A DNA stretch of 34,982 nt from Rhodococcus sp. (in: high G+C Gram-positive bacteria) (GCA_012514505.1 JAAZAD010000507.1:1-34982), one strand, 5' to 3'; positions 1-8,613 are shown, counted from the first letter of the stretch. Notes: generated by a model from the letters alone, not told the origin. Program-made: numbers and translations.

Positions 1-759
1 ACGCGCCGAGAAATTCCGTGCCTGGGAGATGGGGACGTTGAGCATCGTGGCAGGTGCCGATACCGACATTGCCCCGCCGAGGTCACGAACCGCGCGGGAC
101 ACGGTGTCGGCGAAGGCGGGGACGGTGCCGGCAACCTCGCCGAGCAGGTTGAGGCCCGTTCGAACGGCGGTGCCGGGGAGGTCGACAAGACGGATGCCGC
201 GTCCGGGGCCGTCCGGTGTTGCGCTCTCCTCGGGCGAGCGGCGCTGCCACGGCGCACGCATCCCGCGTTCGTCGGCATCCTCGCTCATGGAGTGCCGCAT
301 CATCTTCATCGCCGTGACACCGTCCGCCAACGCGTGGTGCATCTTGGTGTAGATCGCGAATCGGCCACCGCTGAGGCCTTCGATGAAGTGCATTTCCCAC
401 AGTGGGCGGCTGCGGTCGAGCGGCGTGCTGTGCAGACGGGAGCACAACTGCATGAGCTCGCGGTCTCCGCCCGGGCCTGGCAGCGCTTCCTTCTGGAAAT
501 GGTGTCCCAGATCGATGCGCGTATCGGGCTCCCAGGCCCACTGGCCGAGGGTGGTCAGCGTTCGCCGCGGTCGCTTCGCCATCCGTGGGGCGAGGTCGTC
601 GAAGTCGACCTCGGTTGCCGAATCGAGGAGGTCTCGAATGTCGCGTGCGTCCGCGCCCTCCGGTGGTTGGAAGATCTGGACACCGCCGACGTGCAGTGGA
701 CGCTCCGGTGCCTCGCCGATGAGGAACAGTGAGTCGAGTGGGGACATCGGCGTCAGCAT
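1..759 (-). CDS. Wax ester synthase / diacylglycerol acyltransferase (WS/DGAT), 3' end cut by window edge
   Basis: This reading frame enters from the left edge, so only the first 253 residues are present and the C-terminal half is missing. It carries the acyltransferase active-site motif HHALADG (residues 141-147, family HHxxxDG) and the upstream conserved PLDRSRPLW stretch (about 113-121). The N-terminus (MLTPMSPLDSLFL) is typical of the family. Members esterify fatty alcohols or diacylglycerol with acyl-CoA at the membrane to make wax esters and triacylglycerol storage lipid. The start at 759 is chosen because AAGGA lies 7 nt upstream; an ATG at 747 is an alternative. No partner gene is close: the next gene is over 340 bp away. 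Which acceptor is preferred cannot be told from sequence. Confidence 0.9.
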   Translation of the reverse strand, partial: MLTPMSPLDSLFLIGEAPERPLHVGGVQIFQPPEGADARDIRDLLDSATEVDFDDLAPRMAKRPRRTLTTLGQWAWEPDTRIDLGHHFQKEALPGPGGDRELMQLCSRLHSTPLDRSRPLWEMHFIEGLSGGRFAIYTKMHHALADGVTAMKMMRHSMSEDADERGMRAPWQRRSPEESATPDGPGRGIRLVDLPGTAVRTGLNLLGEVAGTVPAFADTVSRAVRDLGGAMSVSAPATMLNVPISQARNFSAR

Positions 760-1103
760 GTGCGCATCCTTCGGCGTGGACGGTCGGTGGTGTGCGCGGC
801 GATCGCGAACTCGTGCTGCGCGGGGTCGGCGCCATAGTGTTCTGAAGCCGTGGTGCTCCATTACTACTATGCTCGAGGCGTCTCTGCTACTAGACGAACG
901 TCCACTTGGGTGAACATTATGGGACCGAAGTGGTGCGAGTTGTTGAACGTGAAATGGCTTGGGGTGGACGGATCTTCGGCATCTGTAACGCAGTCACGCC
1001 TGTCATGAATCTAGGTGTACACGCTCGTCCACTCCGACGCGACTCGGATAGCAAGAGTGAAATCGTCACTGCTGGAATCTATTTGGTTCCACAGCGGGGT
1101 GCG
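760..1103. other. Intergenic stretch, no gene recognised
   Basis: About 340 bp separates the WS/DGAT start from the GH65 stop. Open frames crossing it are extensions of non-coding frames and have no recognisable protein content. I see no strong hairpin, tRNA or repeat. It should contain the WS/DGAT promoter (reading leftwards), but I cannot place it with confidence. Confidence 0.5.
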
Positions 1104-3443
1104 TCAGCCGCGACGAGTGGGTGCTCGCCCGTGGGGTTGACGGATTCTCGGGATTTGTGGCGGTTCCGGAATGTCATGGGTGACCGGTGTTTCGTCGAGG
1201 GTGAACGGTTCACCGTGATGGGACAACGGGATCGAGTTGCCGGACGTCAGGGTGTAGGTCGCGGAATGCTGACGGATTTCCACCGAGACGCAACTGCCGC
1301 GAATGCGCATGTGGAATGCCAAGCGATTCAGTTGTTCCGGGATTCTGGGGGCGAAGGTGATGTTGCCGTTGTAGTCGCGCATTCCGCCGAACCCTGCGAC
1401 GCATCCCAGCCATGTACCGGCCAATGATGCGATGTGCAGCCCGTTGGAGACGTTTGCGTGCAGGTCGTGGAGATCGGTGAGTGCCGCCTCGGCGAGGTAG
1501 TCGTAGGCCAGTTGCAGATCTCCCACTTCGGACGCGACCACCGATTGGACGCACGCGGACAACGAGGAATCGCGCACGGTGATGCTCTCGTAGTACAGGA
1601 AGTTCGCCAGCTTCTGTTCGTCGGTGAACGCGTCGCCGCGCAGATACAGGGCCATGACCAGGTCGGCCTGTTTGACCACGCGCTTGCGGTACAGGTCGAA
1701 GTACGGGTAGTTGAGCAGCAGTGGATAGGTGTCCTGGGGGGTGGCTTCGAAATCCCAGTCGGCGTGATGGGTGAACCCGTCCGACTGTTGGTGAACACCC
1801 AGCGCGTCGTCATAGGGGAGACGCATGTGCTCGGCGGCATCACGCCACCGCGCCGTTTCCTCGTCGTCCACACCGAGGTCTCGGGCGAGATCGGGGTGCT
1901 TGGAACAGAGCGTGGCCGCGTCGATCAGGTTCTGCTGGGCCATCAGATTGGTGAACACGTTGTTGTCGGCGATCGCGGTGTACTCGTCCGGTCCGGTCAC
2001 GCCGTCGATCCGGAACTCGCCCTCCGAGTTGTGATGACCGAGCGAGCCCCACAGGCGTGCCGTCTCCACGAGTATCTCGAGACCGAATTCCGTCTCGAAC
2101 TCGGTGTCCCCGGTGGCAGCCAGATAGCGAGAAGTCGCGGCCGCGACATCTGCTCCCACGTGGAATGCGGCCGTTCCCGCCGGCCAATAGCCGGAGCATT
2201 CCTGTCCGTTGATCGATCGCCACGGGAACGCAGCACCTTGTTGGCCCAGTTGCTGTGCGCGCGCCTTTGCCTTGTCCAGTGTCGTGTGGCGCCAGCGCAG
2301 GGCGTCGCGAGCCGAGTCGGGCAATGTATAGGTGAGCACGGGCAATACGTATGTCTCGGTATCCCAGAAGGCGTGCCCGTCATATCCAGGACCGGTCAGA
2401 CCCTTCGCAGGGATCGCCCTCGATTCACCACGGGCACCGGCCTGCAGCACGTGGAACAGTCCGAACCGCACGGCCTGCTGGAGTTCGGCGTCGCCTTCGA
2501 TCTCGACGTCCGCCACTGCCCAGAACTTGTCCAGGTACGCACGCTGCCGCTCGAGCAGGGTCTTCCAACCAGTCTCTTTCGCACCGGCGAGTGCGCCGTC
2601 GACCTGGGCGCGAAGGGCAGGAACGGAGCGTCGGGCAGACCAGCCGTACGCCAGGTATTTGGTCAGACACAGACTCTTCCCTGCCGGAATGTCGACGGCC
2701 ACCGTCAGTCGGGCCAGGTCTTCCTCGGTCTCGATGCTGCAGCGGGCGTCGGCGGGCAGTTCGATCTCGTGGTCCATGCCCGCCGCCATGTACAGGTTGG
2801 ATGCGCGGGTGTGGTGGGCGAGCACCGCCCGATAACCACTCGCTGCCGCGAAGTCCGCGACAAGGGGCCGGTCGAGGGCAGCCGCCACCCGGGGATCGTC
2901 GGATTTCGTCGGCAACGGTTCGTTGGCCAGCAGATCCGATTGCAACACGACTTCGAGTTCCCCATCGAGGGGTTCGACCTCGTAGCGGATCGCGGCGACC
3001 GCACGTGAAGAGAACGACACGAGCCGCTCCGACCGGATGCGTATGCGACGGCCGGTGGGAGACACCCATTCCGTGGTGCGCCGCAGGGTGCCCGACCGGA
3101 AGTCCAGCACACGCTCGTGATGCGGGGCGTCGCCGTATCGCATGTCGAGGGGCTCGTCCCCGATCAGCAACCTGATGATGTTGCCGTCGGTGACGTTGAC
3201 GACGGTCTGACCGTCCTCCGGATATCCGTAGCCGGCCTCGGCGTAGGGGAGTTCGCGCTGTTCGAAGAAGCCGTTGAGGTACGTTCCCGCAAGCCCACGA
3301 GGTTCGCCTTCCTCGAAGCTGCCGCGGATACCGATGTGGCCGTTGGACACGGCGAACGTCGACTCGGTGCGGTGAAGCGCCTCGAGGTCGAGACCGCGCC
3401 ACCGCAGTTCCCACGGTGATATCTCGTAACCCTTAGCGTCCAT
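1104..3443 (-). CDS. Glycoside hydrolase family 65 protein (trehalose/maltose phosphorylase-like)
   Basis: A 779-residue protein of the usual GH65 length. It has an N-terminal beta-sandwich domain (about 1-260), an (alpha/alpha)6 barrel (about 310-690) and a small C-terminal beta domain. The barrel shows GYDGHAFWDTETY (354-366), the proposed general acid Glu487 in GVTGPDEY, and KQAD (591-594) as in phosphate-using members. Family enzymes cleave alpha-glucosides such as trehalose or maltose, usually by phosphorolysis to beta-glucose-1-phosphate. The ATG overlaps the last 11 bp of the upstream HAD gene, so the two are translationally coupled, and that HAD protein would convert beta-glucose-1-phosphate to glucose-6-phosphate. 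The same pairing is seen at Rv3400/Rv3401 in M. tuberculosis. The exact disaccharide is not determined by sequence, and a hydrolase activity remains possible. Confidence 0.93.
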   Translation of the reverse strand: MDAKGYEISPWELRWRGLDLEALHRTESTFAVSNGHIGIRGSFEEGEPRGLAGTYLNGFFEQRELPYAEAGYGYPEDGQTVVNVTDGNIIRLLIGDEPLDMRYGDAPHHERVLDFRSGTLRRTTEWVSPTGRRIRIRSERLVSFSSRAVAAIRYEVEPLDGELEVVLQSDLLANEPLPTKSDDPRVAAALDRPLVADFAAASGYRAVLAHHTRASNLYMAAGMDHEIELPADARCSIETEEDLARLTVAVDIPAGKSLCLTKYLAYGWSARRSVPALRAQVDGALAGAKETGWKTLLERQRAYLDKFWAVADVEIEGDAELQQAVRFGLFHVLQAGARGESRAIPAKGLTGPGYDGHAFWDTETYVLPVLTYTLPDSARDALRWRHTTLDKAKARAQQLGQQGAAFPWRSINGQECSGYWPAGTAAFHVGADVAAATSRYLAATGDTEFETEFGLEILVETARLWGSLGHHNSEGEFRIDGVTGPDEYTAIADNNVFTNLMAQQNLIDAATLCSKHPDLARDLGVDDEETARWRDAAEHMRLPYDDALGVHQQSDGFTHHADWDFEATPQDTYPLLLNYPYFDLYRKRVVKQADLVMALYLRGDAFTDEQKLANFLYYESITVRDSSLSACVQSVVASEVGDLQLAYDYLAEAALTDLHDLHANVSNGLHIASLAGTWLGCVAGFGGMRDYNGNITFAPRIPEQLNRLAFHMRIRGSCVSVEIRQHSATYTLTSGNSIPLSHHGEPFTLDETPVTHDIPEPPQIPRIRQPHGRAPTRRG

Positions 3444-4179
3444 CGGATACGGACCCCGTCATCAGATTCTCGAGGTCGGTGACGACTATGTCCGCACCGT
3501 GTTCGCGCAGAGCATCGGCCTGGCCGACCCGGTCCACGCCGACCACGTACCCGAACTTGCCGGCCCGTCCTGCCTCGACGCCGGAGAGAGCGTCCTCGAA
3601 AACGGCGGCATCGTTGGGCCGCACAGCGAGCGCTTCGGCTGCCGCGAGGAACGAATCCGGTGCCGGTTTGCCCCGCAATCCACGGTCGGTGATGACGACA
3701 CCGTCGATGCGGATGTGGACGTATCGAGTGAGGTCGGCGGCCTCGAGTACCGCCTTGCCGTTCGCGGAGGAGGTGACGACCGCAATTTTGAACCCTTGGT
3801 CGTACGCGGTCTTGATGTAGTGCACCGACCCCGGATACGGGTCGACACCTTCTTGGTCGATCACCTTCAGCAACAGTTCGTTCTTGCGATTGCCGACACC
3901 GTTGATCGTCTCGGCGGTGGGCGGATCGTCCGGCGCGCCCTCTGGGAGTGCTATCCGTCGCGACTCCAGGAACGTGCGAACTCCGTCCGCGCGAGGACGG
4001 CCATCGACGTAGTTCTGATAGTCACTGTCGGTGAAAGGCTCGAAATCCTCACCGTCTCGCTCCGCCAGAAAACCGTCGAACGTCTGTTTCCATGCCTTCT
4101 TGTGAAGAACGGCAGTACCCGTCAACACACCGTCGAGGTCGAACAGACAGGCTGAGATGTTGCCCGGTAGTCCAATCAC
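3433..4179 (-). CDS. HAD-superfamily beta-phosphoglucomutase-like protein
   Basis: This protein has the HAD nucleophile motif FDLDGVLT (Asp14 and Asp16 from the chosen start), a helical cap domain, the motif II region VVTSSANG, the lysine motif GKPAPDSF and the acidic motif FEDALSGVEAG. These are the signatures of beta-phosphoglucomutase, which interconverts beta-glucose-1-phosphate and glucose-6-phosphate. It precedes and overlaps the GH65 gene by 11 bp, which fits a disaccharide phosphorolysis pathway. The frame stays open up to 4293, but the extra 38 residues are unlike the family, and a start there would lie inside the terminator hairpin of the next gene. I therefore prefer the GTG at 4179, although its ribosome binding site is weak (AGAAAG abuts the start). 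Function is assigned by family and context. Confidence 0.85.
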   Translation of the reverse strand: MIGLPGNISACLFDLDGVLTGTAVLHKKAWKQTFDGFLAERDGEDFEPFTDSDYQNYVDGRPRADGVRTFLESRRIALPEGAPDDPPTAETINGVGNRKNELLLKVIDQEGVDPYPGSVHYIKTAYDQGFKIAVVTSSANGKAVLEAADLTRYVHIRIDGVVITDRGLRGKPAPDSFLAAAEALAVRPNDAAVFEDALSGVEAGRAGKFGYVVGVDRVGQADALREHGADIVVTDLENLMTGSVSDGR

Positions 4180-4251
4180 CTTTCTGACCGTACCGCCGCA
4201 CACCCCCAGTTCGTGGGCGTTGCGCAGTTGCGTGTTGTGATCGTTCCCAAA

Positions 4252-4296
4252 CCGGTGGGAGTGCAGGCGGTTGCGGTGTGCCCGCACTCCCACCGG
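4252..4296 (-). terminator. Strong hairpin downstream of aztD1
   Basis: Perfect 13-bp inverted repeat, CCGGTGGGAGTGC (4252-4264) and GCACTCCCACCGG (4284-4296), with a 19-nt loop. It begins 16 bp beyond the aztD1 stop codon, so it most likely ends the zinc operon transcript. There is no clear U-tract, as is common in actinobacteria. Confidence 0.7.
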
Positions 4297-4312
4297 ACGA
4301 CAGTGGGTTGGA

Positions 4313-5473
4313 TCAACCCGTGACGCCGGTCAGTTCGTTCGGGGTCTCCGGAAGTGTCGCCTTCGACGTGACCCGCCCTGCATCGAGATTCACCGCGTAG
4401 ATCGCTTTGGTCTCCGGGTCGGTGACGTAAGCGGTGGCACCCTGTACGAAGAGCGTGGGGCGCGGGGACTGCCAAGTTTCCGGCTCGGACCAGGGTGAGA
4501 TGACGGGGACGGTGCGTGTCACGGTCTTCGTCTCGGGGTCGATCACATGCAGCTCGCCATCGGTACCGAGGACGATTGCCTCCCCGGTAGGACCGCGGCC
4601 CAGTGACCGAAAGCTGTAGCTGGTACCCAGGTCCACCAACGAGATCTCATGCTTTTCCGTGTCGATGAGCGACACTCGCCCGGGACGTTCGAGTTCGGCA
4701 TCGGGGTCGGTCTTGTAGTCGCCGAGGACGATCGCGGATTCCTCGTCGCCGGCCAGGTTGCCGATGCGTCCGTACGGGTCCGCTGCCGGAATCTTCGTGA
4801 TGAGACCATCCGTGACGACGAGGACGCCGTTCTCGCAGCCGAAGACCACTGTCTCGCGCGCGGCTGTTGCCTCACCGTGCACGCCGTGGCATTCCTCGCT
4901 CCGGGCGGTTTCGTGGCCGTGTTCGTCGAGGACGACGACTCCCTGTCGCTCTTCCTCGTTGCCGAGTGTGGTCAGTAGCGTCCCGTCGGACAGTTCCACC
5001 GCCACGCCGTGATGTGCCTCCTCGGTGCTGTGTTCCTCGGTTTCGGGCATCCCTTCCGAGAGTGTCGTGGGGTCGAAGACCCGGATCGATCCCGTGCCGT
5101 CGTCGAACAGCACCGTCTTGCCGTCATGGCGCACTACGTGACCCGGCTTTTCGGCGGAGAAGCTCACATCGGTCAGTTCTGCTTCGGCGGTGTCGAGGGC
5201 GGTGAACGAGCTTCCGGTGCTGACGAGTACGTGGCGTCCGTCGCCGGCGGGGTTGAGGCGGACGAATCCGTCGATGTTTTCGACGGTGTCCACCACCTCG
5301 AGGGTATCTGCGTCGAGGACCATGATTCCGCCGTCGTAGCTTGCGGTGAGCCGTGGACCGGCAGTGTCGGACGCGTCGACGGCGTTGCCGGTCGAGCAGC
5401 CCGCCAGCACTGCTGCCGACGTGCCCAGGGCAAGCACTGCGGCCGGGATTCGGGTTCGTTTGCTGGTTGTCAT
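4313..5473 (-). CDS. aztD: AztD-like zinc metallochaperone lipoprotein (paralogue 1)
   Basis: A 386-residue exported lipoprotein: Arg/Lys start, hydrophobic segment and lipobox VLAGC (Cys26). The rest is repeated beta-propeller-like blades (for example IMVLDADTLEVVDTV and LHVIDPETKTVTRTV). It resembles AztD, the extracytoplasmic chaperone that hands zinc to the binding protein AztC. It keeps two motifs shared with its paralogue at 6454-7737: EEAHHGV and a Cys pair near CHGVHGEA...FGCENG. It lacks the HGDHTH cluster found in that paralogue, the equivalent stretch reading without histidines. It follows aztC by 69 bp, and a Zur-like palindrome lies just upstream, so it may have its own zinc-repressed promoter. 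Which residues bind zinc here is inference. Confidence 0.82.
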   Translation of the reverse strand: MTTSKRTRIPAAVLALGTSAAVLAGCSTGNAVDASDTAGPRLTASYDGGIMVLDADTLEVVDTVENIDGFVRLNPAGDGRHVLVSTGSSFTALDTAEAELTDVSFSAEKPGHVVRHDGKTVLFDDGTGSIRVFDPTTLSEGMPETEEHSTEEAHHGVAVELSDGTLLTTLGNEEERQGVVVLDEHGHETARSEECHGVHGEATAARETVVFGCENGVLVVTDGLITKIPAADPYGRIGNLAGDEESAIVLGDYKTDPDAELERPGRVSLIDTEKHEISLVDLGTSYSFRSLGRGPTGEAIVLGTDGELHVIDPETKTVTRTVPVISPWSEPETWQSPRPTLFVQGATAYVTDPETKAIYAVNLDAGRVTSKATLPETPNELTGVTG

Positions 5474-5493
5474 GAGCGAGAGTCAAGCCTTAA

Positions 5494-5508
5494 TGGAAAT
5501 GATTGTCA
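5494..5508. promoter_or_regulatory. Candidate Zur box upstream of aztD1
   Basis: TGGAAATGATTGTCA lies 20 bp upstream of the aztD1 start. Its core AAATGATT and end bases match the pattern of the box at 8599-8613, with two mismatched pairs in the palindrome. Actinobacterial Zur sites have an AATGAT-type core, so this may give aztD1 its own zinc-responsive promoter. Confidence 0.55.
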
Positions 5509-5542
5509 AAGTTGTTAATGCGCATTTCCGCATGTGAACAAC

Positions 5543-6457
5543 TCATTTGAGCCCTTCGGTGATCCTGGTTGCGTTGGTTTCCATCATTTCGAGGTAGGAC
5601 GATGCGCCCGATCCGGCGTCTCCGAGGGATTCGGTGAAGAGTTCGATCACCTCGACGCGTTCTCCCGACTCCTTTGCGAGAACATCCGCCAACTTCGACG
5701 GCTGCGACGAGTCGACGAATATCGCGCCAACTCCCGATGTGCGCACCGCTTCCGACAGCTCGGCCAGATCGGCAGAACTCGGTGACGCCAGCGTGGTCCC
5801 GCTGGGAACCACCGCGCCGATCACCTCGAACCCGAACCGCTCCGCGAAATAGCCGAATACGTGATGATTGGTCACCAGTCGACGGCTCTCGGCGGGTATG
5901 GAATCGAACAGTGCCGTCATCGCTGTCGTCAGGTCGGAGATTCGGTCCACGTAAGCGTCGGCTCGATCGTCGATGGCGGCTCGGTCCACGCCCGGTACGT
6001 GCCGAACCACCGCGTCGCGGATCGATTCGGTGGCGGCAGCCACCCGATCCGGATCGGTCCAGAAATGTGGGTCCAGCGCGGCAGAGTCGCCATGGGTGTC
6101 GAACGGGATCGGGTTCACCTGCGGTGCCACCTCGAGGATCGGAACCCCTTCGGATCGTGCGGCTTGCACGGTGTGCGCGATCCCCTCCTCGAGGCCCAGT
6201 CCGTTGGAGATGAGCAGGTCGGCCGATTCGATTCGTGCGGCCTGCGCGGCGGAGATCTGGAAGGAGTGCGGATCTGCGCCTGGAGGCATCAGCACCCGTA
6301 CATCGATGTCGTCTCCCACGATGTTGTGTGTGACGTCGCCCAGAATGTTGGTGGTGACCACCACGGTGGGTCGGTCGGCTCCTGCTGTTCCCGAGCAGCC
6401 GGCCACCATCGCGGCGGCCGCGGCCAGAGCGAGCAGGAACGTTGCCGCGCGAGTCAT
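5543..6457 (-). CDS. aztC: Zinc ABC transporter substrate-binding lipoprotein AztC
   Basis: A 304-residue cluster A-I (ZnuA/TroA-type) metal-binding lipoprotein. The lipobox is VAGC (Cys21). The expected ligands are all visible: His64 in GADPHSF, His131 in LDPHFWTDP, His198 in VTNHHVFGYFAERFG and Asp249 in FVDSSQPSK. The His loop between the first two ligands is very short (PFDTHGDSAALD), unlike the long His-rich loop of ZnuA, which fits AztC receiving zinc from AztD. The start is fixed by an ATGA overlap with aztD2, showing translational coupling. Zinc as substrate is inferred from the AztD/Zur context. Confidence 0.92.
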   Translation of the reverse strand: MTRAATFLLALAAAAAMVAGCSGTAGADRPTVVVTTNILGDVTHNIVGDDIDVRVLMPPGADPHSFQISAAQAARIESADLLISNGLGLEEGIAHTVQAARSEGVPILEVAPQVNPIPFDTHGDSAALDPHFWTDPDRVAAATESIRDAVVRHVPGVDRAAIDDRADAYVDRISDLTTAMTALFDSIPAESRRLVTNHHVFGYFAERFGFEVIGAVVPSGTTLASPSSADLAELSEAVRTSGVGAIFVDSSQPSKLADVLAKESGERVEVIELFTESLGDAGSGASSYLEMMETNATRITEGLK

Positions 6458-7737
6458 TCGCCCACCACGCTGGCCGATGCGATCGGAAAGTCGACGTTCA
6501 GTGTGCGGGCAACGCGGGCGCCGTCCCGGTAGTCGATCTCCTGTATCCGCTCTGCCGAGGGGTCGGTGACGTAGGCGCGCGTGCCGGAGACTGATATCTG
6601 CGGTGTCGGCTGCGACGCGTCGGTCGCGTCGAAAGGTTCGGACAGTACCTGCCGGGAGGCGATCTCGGTTCCTGTCGCGCTGTCGTAAACGCGGAAGGTG
6701 CCGTCCGCGAGCACGGCGAACACCGTCTTGCCGTCGCCGGAAAGATGGGCGTCGAGGGCGCGGTCGGGTGTGACGATGTGCGTCCAGTTCGTGGTGGCGC
6801 TGTCGAACGTCAGCACACCGGTGTTGGTAGCGGGTGGGCCGGCGACGGCCGCAATCACGGGGGTCGAATCCTGTCGACGGAATGCAGTCGGTCGGGTCTG
6901 TTCCGTGATTCCGTCGGGGTAGGGGATTTTCGTGGACGTCCATCCCGAACCGTCGGTCGTCGCGATGGAGAGTCCGTCGTCGCAACCGACGACAACGTGG
7001 GTGTCGAACACCGCCGTGCCGTCCATCTGTGGGCAAGCGGTGTCGAAGGCGCTGACGAATTCTCCGCTGCTGTCGCGCAGTTCGAACCCATCGGGTAGTG
7101 ACTCCCCGGGATCTTCGGTGGAACGGGAGACGAGGAAGTGGTTGCCGACCGGAACGACGACTCCGTGGTGGGGTGCATCTACCGCGATCGACAGCGCGGT
7201 ATCTGTTGCGCCGTCCGACAAGGCGTCGAAGGTGGTGACGTCGGCCCGTCCCAGTCCGTCGAAGAAGGTCGCCACCTTGCGGTCGCCCGCGATGACTCGG
7301 GCGGGTCCAACCCCTTCGAGTCGGCCGAGTACGGCGGGCGGCTTCGTATACGAGTGAGTGTGATCGCCGTGTTCGACGGTCCACGATCCCGGATCGAGGA
7401 TGTGGACCGAGTCGTCGGCGCTGACGGCGTAGACGTAGCGGTCGTTCACGGTGGTCAACGCGGCGGAGTGCGCGAGGTCGAAGGTTGCGATCGTCTCGGT
7501 GGAGGTGAGGTCGAGGACGTCCGTTCGCCCCGAGTTCGCGTCGGAGACCACGAGGCGGGGCCTGGGTCCGGCGACTTCGGTCGAACCGGACTCTGCGGCG
7601 AGATCGCTTCCGGCTACAGGTGTTCGGCTGGGGCTCGCGTCGTGTCGGTCGGTGGTTCCGCAGGCGACGAGTATCGACGAGGCCACCGTGGCGGCGGCAA
7701 GACGAAGGATGGGGGAGCGGCGCACAATCTTCTCCAT
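6454..7737 (-). CDS. aztD: AztD-like zinc metallochaperone lipoprotein (paralogue 2)
   Basis: A 427-residue exported lipoprotein (lipobox LVAC, Cys26) with a beta-propeller-type body, for example LSIATTDGSGWTSTKI and FRVYDSATGTEIAS. It carries a histidine cluster, HGDHTHSY, followed by DAPHHGVVV, and a Cys pair in CPQMDG...VGCDDG. This matches AztD, which binds zinc outside the membrane and loads AztC. The gene overlaps aztC by 4 bp and sits directly behind aztB with a Zur-like palindrome just before its start. Compared with paralogue 1 it has the HGDHTH cluster but has Asp where paralogue 1 has His in the CxxxHG segment. No good ribosome binding site precedes the ATG, so a short or leaderless message is possible. 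Confidence 0.85.
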   Translation of the reverse strand: MEKIVRRSPILRLAAATVASSILVACGTTDRHDASPSRTPVAGSDLAAESGSTEVAGPRPRLVVSDANSGRTDVLDLTSTETIATFDLAHSAALTTVNDRYVYAVSADDSVHILDPGSWTVEHGDHTHSYTKPPAVLGRLEGVGPARVIAGDRKVATFFDGLGRADVTTFDALSDGATDTALSIAVDAPHHGVVVPVGNHFLVSRSTEDPGESLPDGFELRDSSGEFVSAFDTACPQMDGTAVFDTHVVVGCDDGLSIATTDGSGWTSTKIPYPDGITEQTRPTAFRRQDSTPVIAAVAGPPATNTGVLTFDSATTNWTHIVTPDRALDAHLSGDGKTVFAVLADGTFRVYDSATGTEIASRQVLSEPFDATDASQPTPQISVSGTRAYVTDPSAERIQEIDYRDGARVARTLNVDFPIASASVVGE

Positions 7738-7744
7738 TTGTTGG

Positions 7745-7759
7745 TAATGAGAATCATTA
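7745..7759. promoter_or_regulatory. Candidate Zur box upstream of aztD2
   Basis: TAATGAGAATCATTA is a perfect 6-3-6 palindrome that overlaps the aztB stop codon and ends 8 bp before the aztD2 ATG. The sequence matches the Fur/Zur operator type, so it could let the aztD2-aztC part be transcribed separately from aztB when zinc is scarce. Confidence 0.65.
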
Positions 7760-8584
7760 TCGTAAATGTAGTGTTCGTAGCGCGCTCCGAGCGGCGCCGG
7801 CCAGAAAGAACTGCAGGACGGCGATGCCGGCGATCGTCGCCCCTGCCGCCGTGTCGCCGTGCCACGACACGAGGAGGCCGATGAAGGTCGCCGACCATCC
7901 GAGTAGTGCGGCGATGCCGACGGTCTGACCGATGGATCGGCCGAACAGGTACGCCGTGGCCGAGGGGGCGATCAGCAAGCCGAACACCAGGAGTGTCCCG
8001 ACAACTTGGAATGACGCGACCACGGCGAGTACGACCAAGGCGAGCATTGCCACGTGTGCACCGCGTGGGCCCAGTCGCAGGGTGTGCGCTTTCCGTGGGT
8101 CGAAGACGAGCGCCACGAACGGGCGATAACAGAGCGCAGAAACGGCGGCCGCGAGTGCCGTGGCTGCGACGAGCCACCATACGTCCGTCTGTGTTGCCGA
8201 CAGCACGTCCCCGAAGAGGAACCCGGTGAGATCCACCGCGAATGAACTCGACCGCGACACGATCACCACGCCGAGAGCGAGCATTCCTGCGAACAGCAGA
8301 CCGATTCCTGTGTCTTCGGAAAGTTCGGAATCTTTTGACACCCAGGATATTCCGAAGATCATCACGAGCGCGCTGACGGCGGCGCCGACCAGCAGGTTGG
8401 CGCCGACGAGGTACGAGACCGCGATACCGGGCAGCATTCCGTGCGCGACGGCGTCGCTCATGAATGCCATGCCGCGAAGTACCACCCAGGTCCCGACCAG
8501 TGCGCACAGGATCGACACGAGCATGCCTGAGAAGAGCGCCCGCTGCACGAACGAGACCGCGAACGGATCGAGTAGCCACTGCAT
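7757..8584 (-). CDS. aztB: Zinc ABC transporter permease AztB
   Basis: A 275-residue polytopic protein of the ABC-3 (ZnuB/TroB) permease family. It starts MQWLLDPFAVSFVQRALFSG, the standard N-terminus, and has about eight hydrophobic segments. It includes GMAFMSDAVAHGMLPGIAVSYL, the characteristic ABC-3 segment that contacts the ATPase. The frame is open further upstream, but those residues are unlike the family. I use the ATG at 8584; an in-frame ATG at 8614 would add ten residues. It is the first gene of the minus-strand zinc operon and diverges from aztA with only 19 bp between starts, a gap that holds a Zur-like operator. No ribosome binding site is seen for either start. Confidence 0.92.
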   Translation of the reverse strand: MQWLLDPFAVSFVQRALFSGMLVSILCALVGTWVVLRGMAFMSDAVAHGMLPGIAVSYLVGANLLVGAAVSALVMIFGISWVSKDSELSEDTGIGLLFAGMLALGVVIVSRSSSFAVDLTGFLFGDVLSATQTDVWWLVAATALAAAVSALCYRPFVALVFDPRKAHTLRLGPRGAHVAMLALVVLAVVASFQVVGTLLVFGLLIAPSATAYLFGRSIGQTVGIAALLGWSATFIGLLVSWHGDTAAGATIAGIAVLQFFLAGAARSALRTLHLR

Positions 8585-8598
8585 GGTGTTAAAGTAAT

Positions 8599-8613
8599 TG
8601 ATAATGATTGTCA
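8599..8613. promoter_or_regulatory. Candidate Zur operator shared by divergent aztB and aztA
   Basis: TGATAATGATTGTCA is a near-perfect palindrome centred on the start region of both genes, and it covers the proposed aztA ATG (8604). Binding of zinc-loaded Zur here would block both promoters at once. The match to Zur-type operators is by eye. Confidence 0.68.

Noticed and set aside
83-835. Open minus-strand frame of 250 codons over the WS/DGAT gene
   Set aside because: It is Arg/Pro-rich, has no family resemblance and lies in a frame antiphase to the clear HHxxxDG-containing protein.
1434-3008. Long plus-strand open frame opposite the GH65 gene
   Set aside because: The composition is that of an antisense shadow of a high-GC gene, and the GH65 protein is complete with its catalytic motif.
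6458-7384. Upstream extension of the aztC frame
   Set aside because: The extension is low-complexity Arg-rich shadow of aztD2; the lipoprotein signal and the ATGA overlap fix the start at 6457.
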